The notes under the pieces were generated by a model. That model had not been told where the DNA came from. It saw nothing but the letters and a program-made list of their open reading frames with translations, and ran no database searches. Below, piece after piece: positions 46,491 through 55,313 of a stretch of DNA of 64,000 nt. Origin of the DNA: an uncultured Myxococcales bacterium (GTDB lineage: Bacteria > Myxococcota_A > UBA9042); assembly GCA_903919145.1 (NCBI GenBank), contig CAIXGW010000357.1, positions 1 to 64,000 on the forward strand, in the 5' to 3' direction. The position numbers were made by a program, and so were the translations under genes. Within the stretch, counting starts at the first letter, position 1. Each line of letters opens with the position of its first letter.

Positions 46491-48928
46491 GCGCGCTCTT
46501 CAAGCTCTGCATGACGCTTGGGGTGCCAACCATTTGCGGTGCTTTGATCATCGCAGTTGCGGCATGTAGCGAGGCCGGCCCTGCCCAGCTCGCCAGCGCC
46601 GTGGCCGACGGTGGAGCCAACGGTGACAGCGCCGCCCTGGCCGACGGCTCCTCTGGGCAAGCTGATGCGCAAACCTTGGATGCAGCTGGTGATTTGGCCG
46701 ATGGCACCGGGGCACCTGGCGACACCGCCGGGCCGGATGGCATCCTTTCCGACAGCACTCCGTTCGACAGCGCCTTTGCCGACAGCGGCGGTTCCGACGC
46801 GGCTGGCACGGATGGCGGCGCAGAGACGGCCGGGAAGGACAGCGCCGGAGCCGATGCTGCGGCCAGCGACACCTGGAATCCCAAGGAAAATCCTGAGGTG
46901 GTCAAAGGTGGCCTGGGCTACAAGTGCAAGACCCAGTCTGACTGCCTGGCGGCGATGTTCTGCGTCGGCGCTGGCGGACCCAATGCCTACTGCAGCAAGA
47001 GCGGCTGCCAATCCCATCTGGATTGCGTTGTTGCCACAGAGAGCCCAATGTGTTGCCTTACCTATGGCAGCCAATCCTACTGCCTGCAACAGTTTGGTGG
47101 CAGCACCTGCGGCACCCAAGGCAAGGGCCCGGGGGAAAGCTGCCTTGCCGGCCTCCAAAGTGACTGCGACCCCAGCGACGGCGGCTTCTGCTATCACCTG
47201 GGCTCCAGCGCGGTGTGCGTGGCCGGCTGCAAGGGCAAGCCCTGCGCCGCGGGCAGCGTCTGCCAGGAATTCGGCAACACGGCGGCGGGCTGCATCCCCT
47301 ACACCGCCGGCAAGCCAGACGGCACGCCCTGCGCCAGCAACCCTATTGGCGGCTGCGGCGCTGGGTCGGTCTGCGTGGGCGCCTTTGCCAACGACCCGCT
47401 GGCCTATTGCGCCAAGCCGTGCACGGCTGACAGCCAGTGCAGCGCCGGTCTGGCCTGCGCCAAGTGGAACAGCTCTCAGGGGCTTTGCCAGCCGTTTGGC
47501 ACCCTTGGCGTTGGCGCCAGCTGCGCCAATGACCGCTTCTCTTGCGCCAAAGGCCTGTGGTGCGGCGGGCAGGACCACGCCTCGGCCGTGTGCACCCACC
47601 CCTGCACAAACCCCAGCGATTGCGCGGATCTAAGCGCCAAGCTCGGCGGCAGTGCCACCTGCCTGGTCGGCAACGGCCAAGCAAGTGACGGCCAGGGCAG
47701 TGGCGGCCCGGCCAGCGGTCTGTGCTGGCCCAGCGGAGACAAGGCCAACGGCGCCAGCTGCGGCAAGACCCCCCTGAGCTGCGCGGCGGGCTCGTGGTGC
47801 GTGGGCGGCTTGGATGCGTACAACCCAGATGCGTTCTGCCAAAAACTCTGCGGAAACAACAGTGATGGCCAGTGCCCCGCCGGCTCGACTTGCGTGCAGA
47901 TGGGCAGCAACTACGCGGGATGCCAGGTCCAGGGCGCCAAGGGTCAGGGCGAGTCCTGCGCCGGCGCCCCCACCAGCTGCCAAGCGGGCTTTTGGTGCCT
48001 GGGGCCCCAGGGCGGCGAGTTCTGCAGCCAATTGTGCAGCGCCGCTGCGGCACCGGGCAGCAAGGGAGCCTGCCCGACCGGCAATTGGTGCTCGACGTGG
48101 AACAGCGGCCAGGGCTCCTGCTTGCCTGCGGGGACCACCGCCGTGGGAGCCTCTTGCGCCGGCAAGCCGCTGAGCTGCAGCGCCGGGTCGTTCTGCCAGA
48201 ACTGGGGCCAAGGTCCGGCTGCGGTGTGCATCGCTGCCTGCGGCGCCAGCGGCCAGTGCCCCAACGGCACGGACTGCAAGGACTTTGGCCAGGCCGGCAA
48301 GTACTGCCAGCCCACCGGCGGCAAGGCCCAAGGGCAGTTCTGCAGCAGCACCGCCGACTGCGCCGTGGGCAGTGTCTGCTTGGCCGCCGGCCAGCCCCAC
48401 GCCATGTGCTCTCTGCAATGCAAGGCCGACGCCGACTGCGGACCCAGCGGCGGCAAGCCCGGGGGGCTGTGGTGCGGCGTGGGCAAGTGGGGCGGCTACT
48501 GCCTGCCCAACGGCGCCGGCGGCGAGTTTGAGTCCTGCTACGCCAAGGCCTGGCAGTGCCAAAAAGGTCTGGTGTGCCTTGGCGATCCGTCCAGCAACCC
48601 GGGAGCCTTTTGCGCCAAGGAGTGCAGCGGCTTTGCCTCGGTCTGCGGCAGCGGCGCCAAGTGCCAGTACCTGGGCGGTGGCCAGTCGTGGTGCTACAAG
48701 ACCGGCGCCCTGCAGCACGGCCAGGCGTGCCTGGAGCAGCCCCAAGCCTGTGACCCGGCAACGCTGTGCATCAAGGGCTCGCCTCTGCCAACCTGTCTGC
48801 AGCTCTGCGGAATTGGCAAGCCACCCTGCCCGGCTGCCAGCGCTTGCACCTGGTTTCCAGGATCGGCGCTGCAGCTGTGCGTCCCGCCCGGATTTGACGT
48901 GGGCGGTGCGGTCAGGGCACCTTTCTGA
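46487..48928 (+). CDS. Large Cys-rich surface lipoprotein with repeated modules
   Basis: The start lies in ATGA overlapping the previous stop (46487-46490), so translation is probably coupled; no separate SD is seen. The 813-aa protein has a lipobox ('IIAVAACS'), a stalk of about 100 residues rich in Asp/Ala/Ser/Gly, and then about eight Cys modules of 70-80 residues following the pattern GxSCA...SCAxGxWC...C...CPxGxxCxxW..GxGxCxPxG. Even numbers of Cys in each module suggest disulfide knots, so it must be exported. I infer a surface adhesin or structural role; no enzymatic motif is seen. Confidence 0.85.
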   Translation: MSALFKLCMTLGVPTICGALIIAVAACSEAGPAQLASAVADGGANGDSAALADGSSGQADAQTLDAAGDLADGTGAPGDTAGPDGILSDSTPFDSAFADSGGSDAAGTDGGAETAGKDSAGADAAASDTWNPKENPEVVKGGLGYKCKTQSDCLAAMFCVGAGGPNAYCSKSGCQSHLDCVVATESPMCCLTYGSQSYCLQQFGGSTCGTQGKGPGESCLAGLQSDCDPSDGGFCYHLGSSAVCVAGCKGKPCAAGSVCQEFGNTAAGCIPYTAGKPDGTPCASNPIGGCGAGSVCVGAFANDPLAYCAKPCTADSQCSAGLACAKWNSSQGLCQPFGTLGVGASCANDRFSCAKGLWCGGQDHASAVCTHPCTNPSDCADLSAKLGGSATCLVGNGQASDGQGSGGPASGLCWPSGDKANGASCGKTPLSCAAGSWCVGGLDAYNPDAFCQKLCGNNSDGQCPAGSTCVQMGSNYAGCQVQGAKGQGESCAGAPTSCQAGFWCLGPQGGEFCSQLCSAAAAPGSKGACPTGNWCSTWNSGQGSCLPAGTTAVGASCAGKPLSCSAGSFCQNWGQGPAAVCIAACGASGQCPNGTDCKDFGQAGKYCQPTGGKAQGQFCSSTADCAVGSVCLAAGQPHAMCSLQCKADADCGPSGGKPGGLWCGVGKWGGYCLPNGAGGEFESCYAKAWQCQKGLVCLGDPSSNPGAFCAKECSGFASVCGSGAKCQYLGGGQSWCYKTGALQHGQACLEQPQACDPATLCIKGSPLPTCLQLCGIGKPPCPAASACTWFPGSALQLCVPPGFDVGGAVRAPF

Positions 48929-48933
48929 TCGCC

Positions 48934-49407
48934 ATGAGCAACAAGCCCAACCAGAACACCGTCCGCTCTTTGGCTGCAGAGGCCAAGCTGCCGGTCGACG
49001 ATGCGCTGATTCAGCTGCAGCTGGCCGGGTTTGACGTGCGCCACTCGACCAACAAACTGGCTGGGCAGCAGCTGCGCGATGCCCGCGAAGCGCTGGGGCT
49101 GCGCGCCTGGGGAGACAAGCCGCCGCCGGCCGATCGCCTGCCTGGCGACGAGCTGGCAATTCGGCTGCTGCGGCCGTTGCGCGAAAAAGGCAAGCTGGCC
49201 CGCAACTACCACACAGAGATCGCCAACGTGTGGGCTCACGGCGTGCCGCCGCACCAACGCGCAGAAGCCCAGGCGATGACCGAAGCGTTCCTGCGCGACG
49301 GGCTGCTGGAAGAAAAGCGCAACGTCGGGCAGCGCCACGTGTGGATGACCCAAGAAGGGCTGCTGTACCTGGCGCAGGTGGAGCAGCGGCTCAAGGACCT
49401 GCCGTGA
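48934..49407 (+). CDS. Cytosolic protein with IF2-N-like helix bundle and winged-helix-like C-terminus
   Basis: This 157-aa protein lies 5 bp after the surface lipoprotein. The N-terminal 50 residues ('TVRSLAAEAKLPVDDALIQLQLAGFDVRHSTNKL') resemble the small IF2_N module that binds nucleic acid in initiation factor 2. The rest ('AQAMTEAFLRDGLLEEKRNVGQRHVWMTQEGLLYLAQVE') looks like a winged helix with a beta hairpin. A DNA- or RNA-binding role is inference. Its stop overlaps the GTG of the next gene (GTGA, 49404-49407), so the two are probably coupled. Confidence 0.65.
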   Translation: MSNKPNQNTVRSLAAEAKLPVDDALIQLQLAGFDVRHSTNKLAGQQLRDAREALGLRAWGDKPPPADRLPGDELAIRLLRPLREKGKLARNYHTEIANVWAHGVPPHQRAEAQAMTEAFLRDGLLEEKRNVGQRHVWMTQEGLLYLAQVEQRLKDLP

Positions 49408-50816
49408 ACCTACGCCCGCCGATTGGCGAATTGCAGGCCCTGCTGGGCGCCGAGGCCGTCAGCCAGGATCCCGGCGAATTGCTGCACTGGGGCCGCGACT
49501 GGACAAGGATCTACGCCGCGGCGCCGTGGGCGGTGTGCTGGCCGCGCAGCACGGCTGAAGTGGCTGCCGTCCTGCGCTGGTGCCATGCCCGCGGCGTGCC
49601 GGTGGTCCCCTCTGGCGGCCGCACCGGACTCGCTGGCGGCGCCATGGCCACGGCGGGCGAGCTGGTGCTTTCTCTGGACCGGCTGCGCTACCTGGGGCCG
49701 GTCGACGTGCTCAATCGCAGCGTGGCCGTTGGCGCCGGGGTGCCCAATCAGGTGCTGCAGGAGCACTGCGCGCCTCACGGCCTGTGGTGGCCGGTGGACT
49801 TGGCGGCCAAGGGAACGGCGACCATCGGCGGCAACCTGGCAACCAACGCCGGCGGGCTGCGGGTGGTGCGCTACGGCCATGCGCGCAACTGGCTGCTGGG
49901 TCTGGAGGCCGTGGGCGCAGACGGCCAAATCATCAGCGAGCTGAGGGCATTGCACAAAGACAACAGCGGTCCGGACCTGCGGCAGCTGCTGGTGGGCTCA
50001 GAAGGCACGCTGGCCGTGGTTACGGCGGCGACCCTGCAGCTGGCGCCTCTGCCCGGACCGACGGCGGTGGCGCTGCTGGCCTGCCCGTCGATGCAGGCGG
50101 TGCTGGAGGTGCTGGCCCAGGCGCATACCCTCAAGCTTGAGCTGCACGCCTTTGAGGTGTTCAGCGACCTGTGCCTCAGCCACGTGTTGGCCCGCACCGG
50201 CCTGCCTCAGCCACTGCAAGCGCGCCTGCCGTTCTATGCCTTGGTCGAGCTTGGCCTGGATCCAGCAGGGTCAGCCCACCAGCCACCAGCGGGGGCTCGC
50301 ATGGAGAGGTGGCTGGAGCGGCTGCTGACCGACCGCACCGCCGCCGATGGCACCCTGGCCGTGGACCACCGCGCCGCCCAAAAGCTGTGGGCCTACCGCG
50401 AACGCATCACAGAGAGCCTGCAGCCGTGGACGCCCCGCAAGAATGACATCTCGGTGCCAGTCAGCCGCTTGGCCGAATTTGTGGTGGAACTGCAGCGGTG
50501 GCTGGACCACAGCCGGCCCGGGTGGCAGGTGGCGCTATTTGGCCATGTGGGCGATGGCAACCTGCACATCAACGCGCTGCGGCCCGAAGGCATGGCCATG
50601 GTCGAGTTTCAGCAAGCCTGCGACCTTGCCGACGAAGCGCTGTATCAGCTGGTTGCGCGCTTTGGCGGCAGCATGTCTGCTGAGCACGGCATTGGCCTTG
50701 TCAAGAAGCGCTGGCTGCCGCTTTTTCGCTCCAAGGCCGAGCTGCAGGCCCTGGGTGCCCTCAAGCACGCCCTGGACCCGGCGGGGATCCTGAATCCAGG
50801 CAAGGTCTTGTCGTAA
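49404..50816 (+). CDS. FAD-linked oxidase, GlcD/D-lactate dehydrogenase type
   Basis: This flavoprotein oxidises a 2-hydroxyacid (glycolate, D-lactate or D-2-hydroxyglutarate). From GTG 49404 it has 470 aa. The PCMH-type FAD domain is clear: 'VVPSGGRTGLAGGA', 'GTATIGGNLATNAGG', and 'DLRQLLVGSEGTLAVVTAATL'. The C-terminal cap has 'VALFGHVGDGNLHIN' with metal/substrate His residues and 'GGSMSAEHGIGLVKKRW'. D-2-hydroxyglutarate dehydrogenases share these motifs, which would fit with the TCA genes, but the substrate cannot be fixed by reading. It is coupled to the IF2-N-like gene by a GTGA overlap. Confidence 0.93.
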   Translation: MNLRPPIGELQALLGAEAVSQDPGELLHWGRDWTRIYAAAPWAVCWPRSTAEVAAVLRWCHARGVPVVPSGGRTGLAGGAMATAGELVLSLDRLRYLGPVDVLNRSVAVGAGVPNQVLQEHCAPHGLWWPVDLAAKGTATIGGNLATNAGGLRVVRYGHARNWLLGLEAVGADGQIISELRALHKDNSGPDLRQLLVGSEGTLAVVTAATLQLAPLPGPTAVALLACPSMQAVLEVLAQAHTLKLELHAFEVFSDLCLSHVLARTGLPQPLQARLPFYALVELGLDPAGSAHQPPAGARMERWLERLLTDRTAADGTLAVDHRAAQKLWAYRERITESLQPWTPRKNDISVPVSRLAEFVVELQRWLDHSRPGWQVALFGHVGDGNLHINALRPEGMAMVEFQQACDLADEALYQLVARFGGSMSAEHGIGLVKKRWLPLFRSKAELQALGALKHALDPAGILNPGKVLS

Positions 50817-50987
50817 TTGACGGTTTGCATTGGTCGGTGATCGGCTCGCGGAGTCGGCCAGCCGCGCCGGCGCTGGATGAGCCCGATGCTTTGGCCAAAA
50901 CCGGCGAAGGACAAGGGCAAACAAGTGGCCAGCGCCGGCAGGCAAGCGGTCAGCGAGCCCCGCAGTCCCCGGGCTGACGGGCGGCGC

Positions 50988-51851
50988 CTACTCGTCGCCG
51001 TCGGGCTCGTCGGCGACCATGGCAAATTGGCCCTCCAGCTCGCCGCCCGCGCGCTTGCCATAGTCAATCCAGCGATAGACCTGCCGGCGGTTGACGTTGA
51101 GATGGGCGGCCACGTCGGCTACGCGGTTGTCATACAGCATCAGCAGGCGCTGCAATTCCTCTGGCGTGGGGCGGCGCAAGCCCCAGTGCGGTGCGTTCAA
51201 GTTGGCCGACGGCCGCGACTTGAGCAGCGTCATCACCGATCGCTCACTTAGCGCAGCATAGTGCAGCAACTCTTGAAACACCGTTTTGACTTCGTCTTCA
51301 GCCCCCAGCCAGCGGTGCAGCAGCAGGTGCTCGGTGGCCAGGATGTCGAGCTCGTCGACCCACCGCTTGCGATCAGGGCGCGGCACCAGCGCGTCGGCCA
51401 AAGCCGGCAGGTCGGCGCGCACCCCCAGCCAGTCACTGGGCGGCTGACCGCAGCTCAGCACTGTCAGGACTTGCCCCAGGCGCAGCACCGAGCGGTCTGA
51501 GATCTCGCCCACCTGAACGCTGATTCCATTGATAAAAGACCCGTTGCGGCTGCCGCAGTCTTGCAGCCTGATCCCGCGGCCCGGCCCCAGTGGCTCGAGC
51601 AAGGCGTGGCTGCGCGACAACGTCGGGTCGTCAATCGCCAGCGGACTGCGCACCCCGCGCGGCTGGCGGCCGACCTCGATTCCAATCAGGTTGACGACCC
51701 ATTGGCTGCCGGTCAGCTTGGGCGATCGGGCCGCCACCACCGTCAACGTCCAATCGCCGCGCTGGGTCGGCTCACTGGCATGACCGACGTGCAGGTCTTC
51801 GGTGTCTAGCGACGACCTGGCCTCTTGGTTGGAGCGTTGGGGTGGGGACAC
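50988..51851 (-). CDS. FHA-domain protein with Fis-type helix-turn-helix and no AAA+ domain
   Basis: The start is GTG 51851 (AGAGG 8 nt upstream) rather than 51860; the product is 287 aa. An FHA phosphothreonine-binding domain covers about residues 30-130, with 'DDPTLSRSHALLEP' and 'RLQDCGSRNGSFINGISV', the core Arg/Ser/His/Asn residues all present. A helical region of about 90 residues follows, without Walker motifs. The C-terminus has 'TPEELQRLLMLYDNRVADVAAHLNVNRRQVYRWID', a Fis-like HTH as in sigma54 activators. It looks like a myxobacterial FHA enhancer-binding protein that has lost its ATPase, so it probably binds DNA without activating sigma54. Confidence 0.85.
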   Translation of the reverse strand: MSPPQRSNQEARSSLDTEDLHVGHASEPTQRGDWTLTVVAARSPKLTGSQWVVNLIGIEVGRQPRGVRSPLAIDDPTLSRSHALLEPLGPGRGIRLQDCGSRNGSFINGISVQVGEISDRSVLRLGQVLTVLSCGQPPSDWLGVRADLPALADALVPRPDRKRWVDELDILATEHLLLHRWLGAEDEVKTVFQELLHYAALSERSVMTLLKSRPSANLNAPHWGLRRPTPEELQRLLMLYDNRVADVAAHLNVNRRQVYRWIDYGKRAGGELEGQFAMVADEPDGDE

Positions 51852-52153
51852 GTCGATCACCTCTTGCTGCCGGGCCGGTCAGCGCTCGCTGGCAACAGTC
51901 CTGGCGCGGCCGGCCCCTGCACGCCCGTTGGCATTGGCCGGGCGGAGCAAAGCCGATTGGGCCCGCTGTGGTGCGTCAAGGGTAGGAGCCTCATAGCTCG
52001 CCGGTCAACTTCCACGAGGCCTGCGCTGTTTGGATGCGACAACGGCTGTCGCGATGGGATTGGCAGTTGAAGCGCGGGCCGGCCGCCCCTAGGATACGCG
52101 CCATTGCGCATGCGCCAGCTGCCGATCGGCGGCTGCGCAGCGGGCGAACGGGG
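51852..52153. other. Divergent intergenic region between the FHA-HTH gene and the CDDGN-repeat lipoprotein
   Basis: About 300 bp with no supported gene. The only signal I can point to is the candidate promoter at 52067-52095. The FHA-HTH protein might bind here to regulate its divergent neighbour; this is inference. Confidence 0.5.
52067..52095 (+). promoter_or_regulatory. Candidate sigma70-type promoter for the CDDGN-repeat lipoprotein
   Basis: TTGAAG, a 17-bp spacer and TAGGAT, ending 58 bp before the ATG at 52154. Four of six matches in each hexamer. Confidence 0.35.
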
Positions 52154-53767
52154 ATGTCGATGAAGATGCAGCTAACACTAAGGATTACAGGTGCGTTACT
52201 ACTCGCAGTGCTGGCTGCTTGCGGCTCGCCGCGGCCCACATTGAGCGCGGAGGGCATCGCCGACGCCTCGGGTGCCGATGGCGGTCTGGACGCGGTCGGC
52301 GATGCGGCAGCGATCACGCCCACTGGCGAAGACGGGTCTGCTGACAGCGCCGATATCCAAGCCGATGATTCACAAACTGAATCAGATGCCAGCGACAGCA
52401 GTGCCCCCCAGGACGCCGCCGCAGATGCCATCCAACCAACGGATCTTGCTGACACCGATCCGGGCGACGCGCCGTCAGCAGACAGCAGCGACCCCGGCGA
52501 CGCTGCCGCTGATGGGCTCGACCCAGGCGATGGCGGCTTGGATGCGCCTGCGCCCGACAGCGCCGGCCCAGATGCTGCGGATGGCACCCCCGGTGCCGAT
52601 GCTTGGGTCGACGGCGGCAGCTCTGACGTGCCCGGCTGCAAGCTCGCCGGCGATTGCGACGACGGCAATGCCTGCACCTTTACCGATGCCTGCACGCTGG
52701 CTGGCGCCTGCGTGGGGGCCGCGGGCAATTGCGACGACGGCAACCCCTGCACCAATGATGGCTGCGACCCCAAGTCCGGCTGCACCTTTCCGGCCAACAC
52801 CGCCGCCTGCGATGACAAGAATCCCTGCACCGACAAAGACACCTGCGGCGGCGGCAAGTGCCAGGCCGGCAGTGCCGCCAAGTGCGACGACGGCAACGCT
52901 TGCACCGATCAGACCTGCGACCCGGCCAAGGGCGGCTGTGTGTTCACCAGCAATAGCGCGACCTGCGAAGACGGCAACTCTTGCACCCTGCCCGACAAGT
53001 GCACCGTCGGCAAGTGCGTCTCTGGGGCCTTGGTCACCTGCGATGACAAGAACGCCTGCACCAGCGATACCTGCGATGCCGTCAAAGGCTGCACCTTTGC
53101 CCCCACCAACGCGTGCGACGACCAGAACCCGTGCACCAACGACTCCTGCAACAGCCAGAGCGGCGCCTGCACCAACGCGCCCATCGCCGGGTGCTGCGAG
53201 GTGGGCAAGGTCTTGTACCAGCAGAGTTTCGACAGCGGTCCCCCCACCGAGCTGGCCACCGCCAACAACTCAGGGCTGGCCAAGAAGGGCTGCCAGGTGT
53301 GGGACCCGGCAGATTTGGCCAAGTCCGCAAAAGGCGTGCTGTATTTTGGCGACCCGTACACCAAAAACTACGAATTTGCCCAGCCCGGCGTCAGCACCGC
53401 GACGGTGAGCCTGCCGCCGCTGCCGCCGACGGGCGCCAAGACCTTGAAACTGCAGATCGCCATCGATGTAGAAGGCTATCTGGAGTACGACAAGGTGTGG
53501 ATCACCGTCGAAGCCAACGGCAAGCCAGCCGTGCAGCTGTGGGACAAGAGCAAGCTGGGCGCCAACAGCAAGTGCGGATCGTCGTCCTCCCTGAATTGCG
53601 TGCAGTTTACCGCGCTGACCTGGTACCAGGTGCAAGTTCCCTGGCCCACTGGCTACAGCCAAAATGCCCAGATCAAGCTGCACTTTGACGCGGTCGACAA
53701 TGGCTACAACACCGGCAAGGGCGTGTTTGTCGACGACCTGCAGGTCGTGCAAGCCACCTGCAATTGA
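52154..53767 (+). CDS. CDDGNxCT-repeat surface lipoprotein with C-terminal jelly-roll domain
   Basis: The protein has 537 aa from 52154; ATGs at 52160 and 52166 are equally possible starts. The lipobox is 'AVLAACG', followed by an acidic Asp/Ala/Ser/Pro stalk of about 140 residues. Next come about seven repeats of roughly 25 residues of the form CDDGNxCTxDxCDxxxGC ('NCDDGNPCTNDGC', 'CDDKNPCTDKDTC', 'CDDGNACTDQTC', 'CEDGNSCTLPDKC', 'CDDKNACTSDTC'). The last 200 residues form a beta-rich domain ('VLYQQSFDSG...VFVDDLQVVQATC') with the strand pattern of MAM or jelly-roll modules. The gene at the right edge is a paralogue of the same design. Its stop overlaps the next gene's TTG. Confidence 0.9.
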   Translation: MSMKMQLTLRITGALLLAVLAACGSPRPTLSAEGIADASGADGGLDAVGDAAAITPTGEDGSADSADIQADDSQTESDASDSSAPQDAAADAIQPTDLADTDPGDAPSADSSDPGDAAADGLDPGDGGLDAPAPDSAGPDAADGTPGADAWVDGGSSDVPGCKLAGDCDDGNACTFTDACTLAGACVGAAGNCDDGNPCTNDGCDPKSGCTFPANTAACDDKNPCTDKDTCGGGKCQAGSAAKCDDGNACTDQTCDPAKGGCVFTSNSATCEDGNSCTLPDKCTVGKCVSGALVTCDDKNACTSDTCDAVKGCTFAPTNACDDQNPCTNDSCNSQSGACTNAPIAGCCEVGKVLYQQSFDSGPPTELATANNSGLAKKGCQVWDPADLAKSAKGVLYFGDPYTKNYEFAQPGVSTATVSLPPLPPTGAKTLKLQIAIDVEGYLEYDKVWITVEANGKPAVQLWDKSKLGANSKCGSSSSLNCVQFTALTWYQVQVPWPTGYSQNAQIKLHFDAVDNGYNTGKGVFVDDLQVVQATCN

Positions 53768-54618
53768 GCGAGGTTGCGGTGGAGCTGCCCTACACGCTGA
53801 CCCGGCCTCTGCTGGCGCGGGTGGCAGAGAACCGCCGGCTGACGGCCCCTGGCAACCCGAGCGATGTCCGCCACGTGGTGCTGGAATTCGCCAGAGATGC
53901 ACTGGCTTTTCAAGAAGGTCAGGCCGTGGGCGTGCCACCGCCGGGTCTGAATCAGCGCGGGCGGCCGCATCCACCGCGGTTGTTTTCGGTCGCTTCAGCG
54001 CGCGACGGCGAGTACGGCGATGGGCAGTCGCTGGCTCTGACCGTCAAGCGCTTCTTTGGCCAGGACCCTGCCACGGGTGCGGCGATTCCAGGGCTGGCCT
54101 CCAATTTCCTGTGCGATTGCGCGGTGGGCGACCAGGTCCGCTTGACCGGGCCGCTGGGCGACCTGCTCAGGATCCCCGACGATGAGCCAGGCCCCCTGCT
54201 GCTGTTTGCCACCGGTACCGGCGTTGCGCCCATGCGCGGTCTGCTGCAGCGGCGGGCCAGGTCGGCGGCGGCGCGCCAGTTTGCCGCAGCCTTGCTCCAC
54301 GGCGCGCCAACCGCCGATGACCTGGCGTATTCTCAAGAGTTTGAGCAGCAAGCCCGCGGCGACAGCGGCCTTGCCTACCTCACGGCGCGCTCGCGCGAGC
54401 AGACCGACAACGCGGGTCAGCGCCTGTATGTTGGGCAGCTGGCTTTGAACCACCGCGATCAGCTGGCGCCGCTGCTGGCGCATCCGGCGCTGCAGGTGCT
54501 GGTGTGCGGGGTGCGCGGCATGGAGGAAGGGGTCGAGCGGGCGATCGCTGCCATAGGCGGGGAGGATCGGCTCGCTAGGTTGAGGGCTGAGGGCCGCTGG
54601 CGGGTAGAGGTCTACTAG
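53764..54618 (+). CDS. Ferredoxin-NADP+ reductase-like flavoprotein
   Basis: A cytosolic plant-type FNR-like enzyme of 284 aa that moves electrons between NADP(H) and ferredoxin or flavodoxin. The FAD motif 'RLFSVASA' (RxYS type), the pyrophosphate region, the NADP motif 'FATGTGVAPMRGLLQRR', 'LLHGAPTADDLAYSQEF', 'VCGVRGMEEGVERA', and the C-terminus 'GRWRVEVY' with terminal Tyr are all FNR features. The start is a TTG in a TTGA overlap with the surface lipoprotein stop. A GTG five codons later is possible. BoxA-like reductases share this module, but no BoxB partner is present. Confidence 0.88.
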   Translation: MSEVAVELPYTLTRPLLARVAENRRLTAPGNPSDVRHVVLEFARDALAFQEGQAVGVPPPGLNQRGRPHPPRLFSVASARDGEYGDGQSLALTVKRFFGQDPATGAAIPGLASNFLCDCAVGDQVRLTGPLGDLLRIPDDEPGPLLLFATGTGVAPMRGLLQRRARSAAARQFAAALLHGAPTADDLAYSQEFEQQARGDSGLAYLTARSREQTDNAGQRLYVGQLALNHRDQLAPLLAHPALQVLVCGVRGMEEGVERAIAAIGGEDRLARLRAEGRWRVEVY

Positions 54619-54669
54619 AGCCCCTGGCGCGGAACTCAGCCGGCCCCAGCGAAACCGCAGCAAAGAAAG

Positions 54670-55149
54670 CTACTCCGCGTGCAAACGCGGATCCTTCGGC
54701 CCGCTGACCTTCTGCACCTCGACCCCGTGCTCCTCCAGGTACGAACAGCCATTGGCGCCGCCATACCCGCCGTCGACCACAATCACCCGGGTGATCCCGG
54801 CGTGATGGATCAGCTTGGCGCACATCATGCACGGCTCGCCGGTGACGATGATCCAGCCGCCGGCCGTCGCCACGCCGCTGGCCGCAGCGTTGCAGATGAC
54901 ATTCATCTCGGCGTGGTGGCAGCCGATCTCCATCCTCTCGCCCGAGGGGATGCCCATGGTGTCGCGCAGGCAGACGTCGCCGCCGCACAGCTCGCCGCCG
55001 CCGCGCGGGCCACCGTTGTAGCCGTCCATCAAGATGACGTTGCGGCGCGGGTCCAGCAGCAGCGCGCCAAACTTGCGCCGCGGGCAATTCGACGCCTGTG
55101 CCAAAGCGAGACACTGTTCGAGACGAATGCGCAAGTGCTTGTCTTTCAT
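54670..55149 (-). CDS. dCMP deaminase-like zinc enzyme
   Basis: This 159-aa protein belongs to the cytidine/deoxycytidylate deaminase superfamily, which hydrolyses dCMP to dUMP for dTTP synthesis. The ATG at 55149 has GGAG 5 nt upstream. Zinc site: 'CHHAEMNVICNAA' (HAE) and 'TGEPCMMCAKLIHHAG' (PCxxC). The N-terminal 'CALLLDPRRNVILMDGYNG'-like segment and 'PRGGGELCGGDVC' match dCMP deaminase/ComE-type proteins, including a likely structural metal site. It is convergent with the FNR gene. Confidence 0.9.
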   Translation of the reverse strand: MKDKHLRIRLEQCLALAQASNCPRRKFGALLLDPRRNVILMDGYNGGPRGGGELCGGDVCLRDTMGIPSGERMEIGCHHAEMNVICNAAASGVATAGGWIIVTGEPCMMCAKLIHHAGITRVIVVDGGYGGANGCSYLEEHGVEVQKVSGPKDPRLHAE

Positions 55150-55223
55150 AATATCTCCTGCTCGGCGGCGCTGCGTTTTGGCGATTTTGCTGGCCCGCCG
55201 AGTCTAACCCGGGCCGAGCGGCC

Positions 55224-55245
55224 TTGACAGCGCGGCGCTGCCGAT
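55224..55245 (+). promoter_or_regulatory. Possible heat-shock-type promoter for htpG
   Basis: CTTGACA followed after 10 bp by GCCGATTT resembles the sigma32 elements CTTGAAA and CCCCATNT, about 70 bp before the htpG ATG. The TTGACA alone has no good sigma70 -10 at 17 bp. Spacing is at the short end, so this is tentative. Confidence 0.3.
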
Positions 55246-55313
55246 TTTCTTTGGCGAGCCACTTTGGCCCCGACGTCTACCCGCCGCCCCGCTGTCTTCC
55301 CCAAGGAGCCTCC

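Noticed and set aside
47343-48761. 472-aa and 509-aa minus-strand ORFs over the Cys-rich lipoprotein
   Set aside because: Long open frames come from the repeat-rich GC-biased coding strand; the plus-strand frame has the signal, lipobox and modular Cys spacing.
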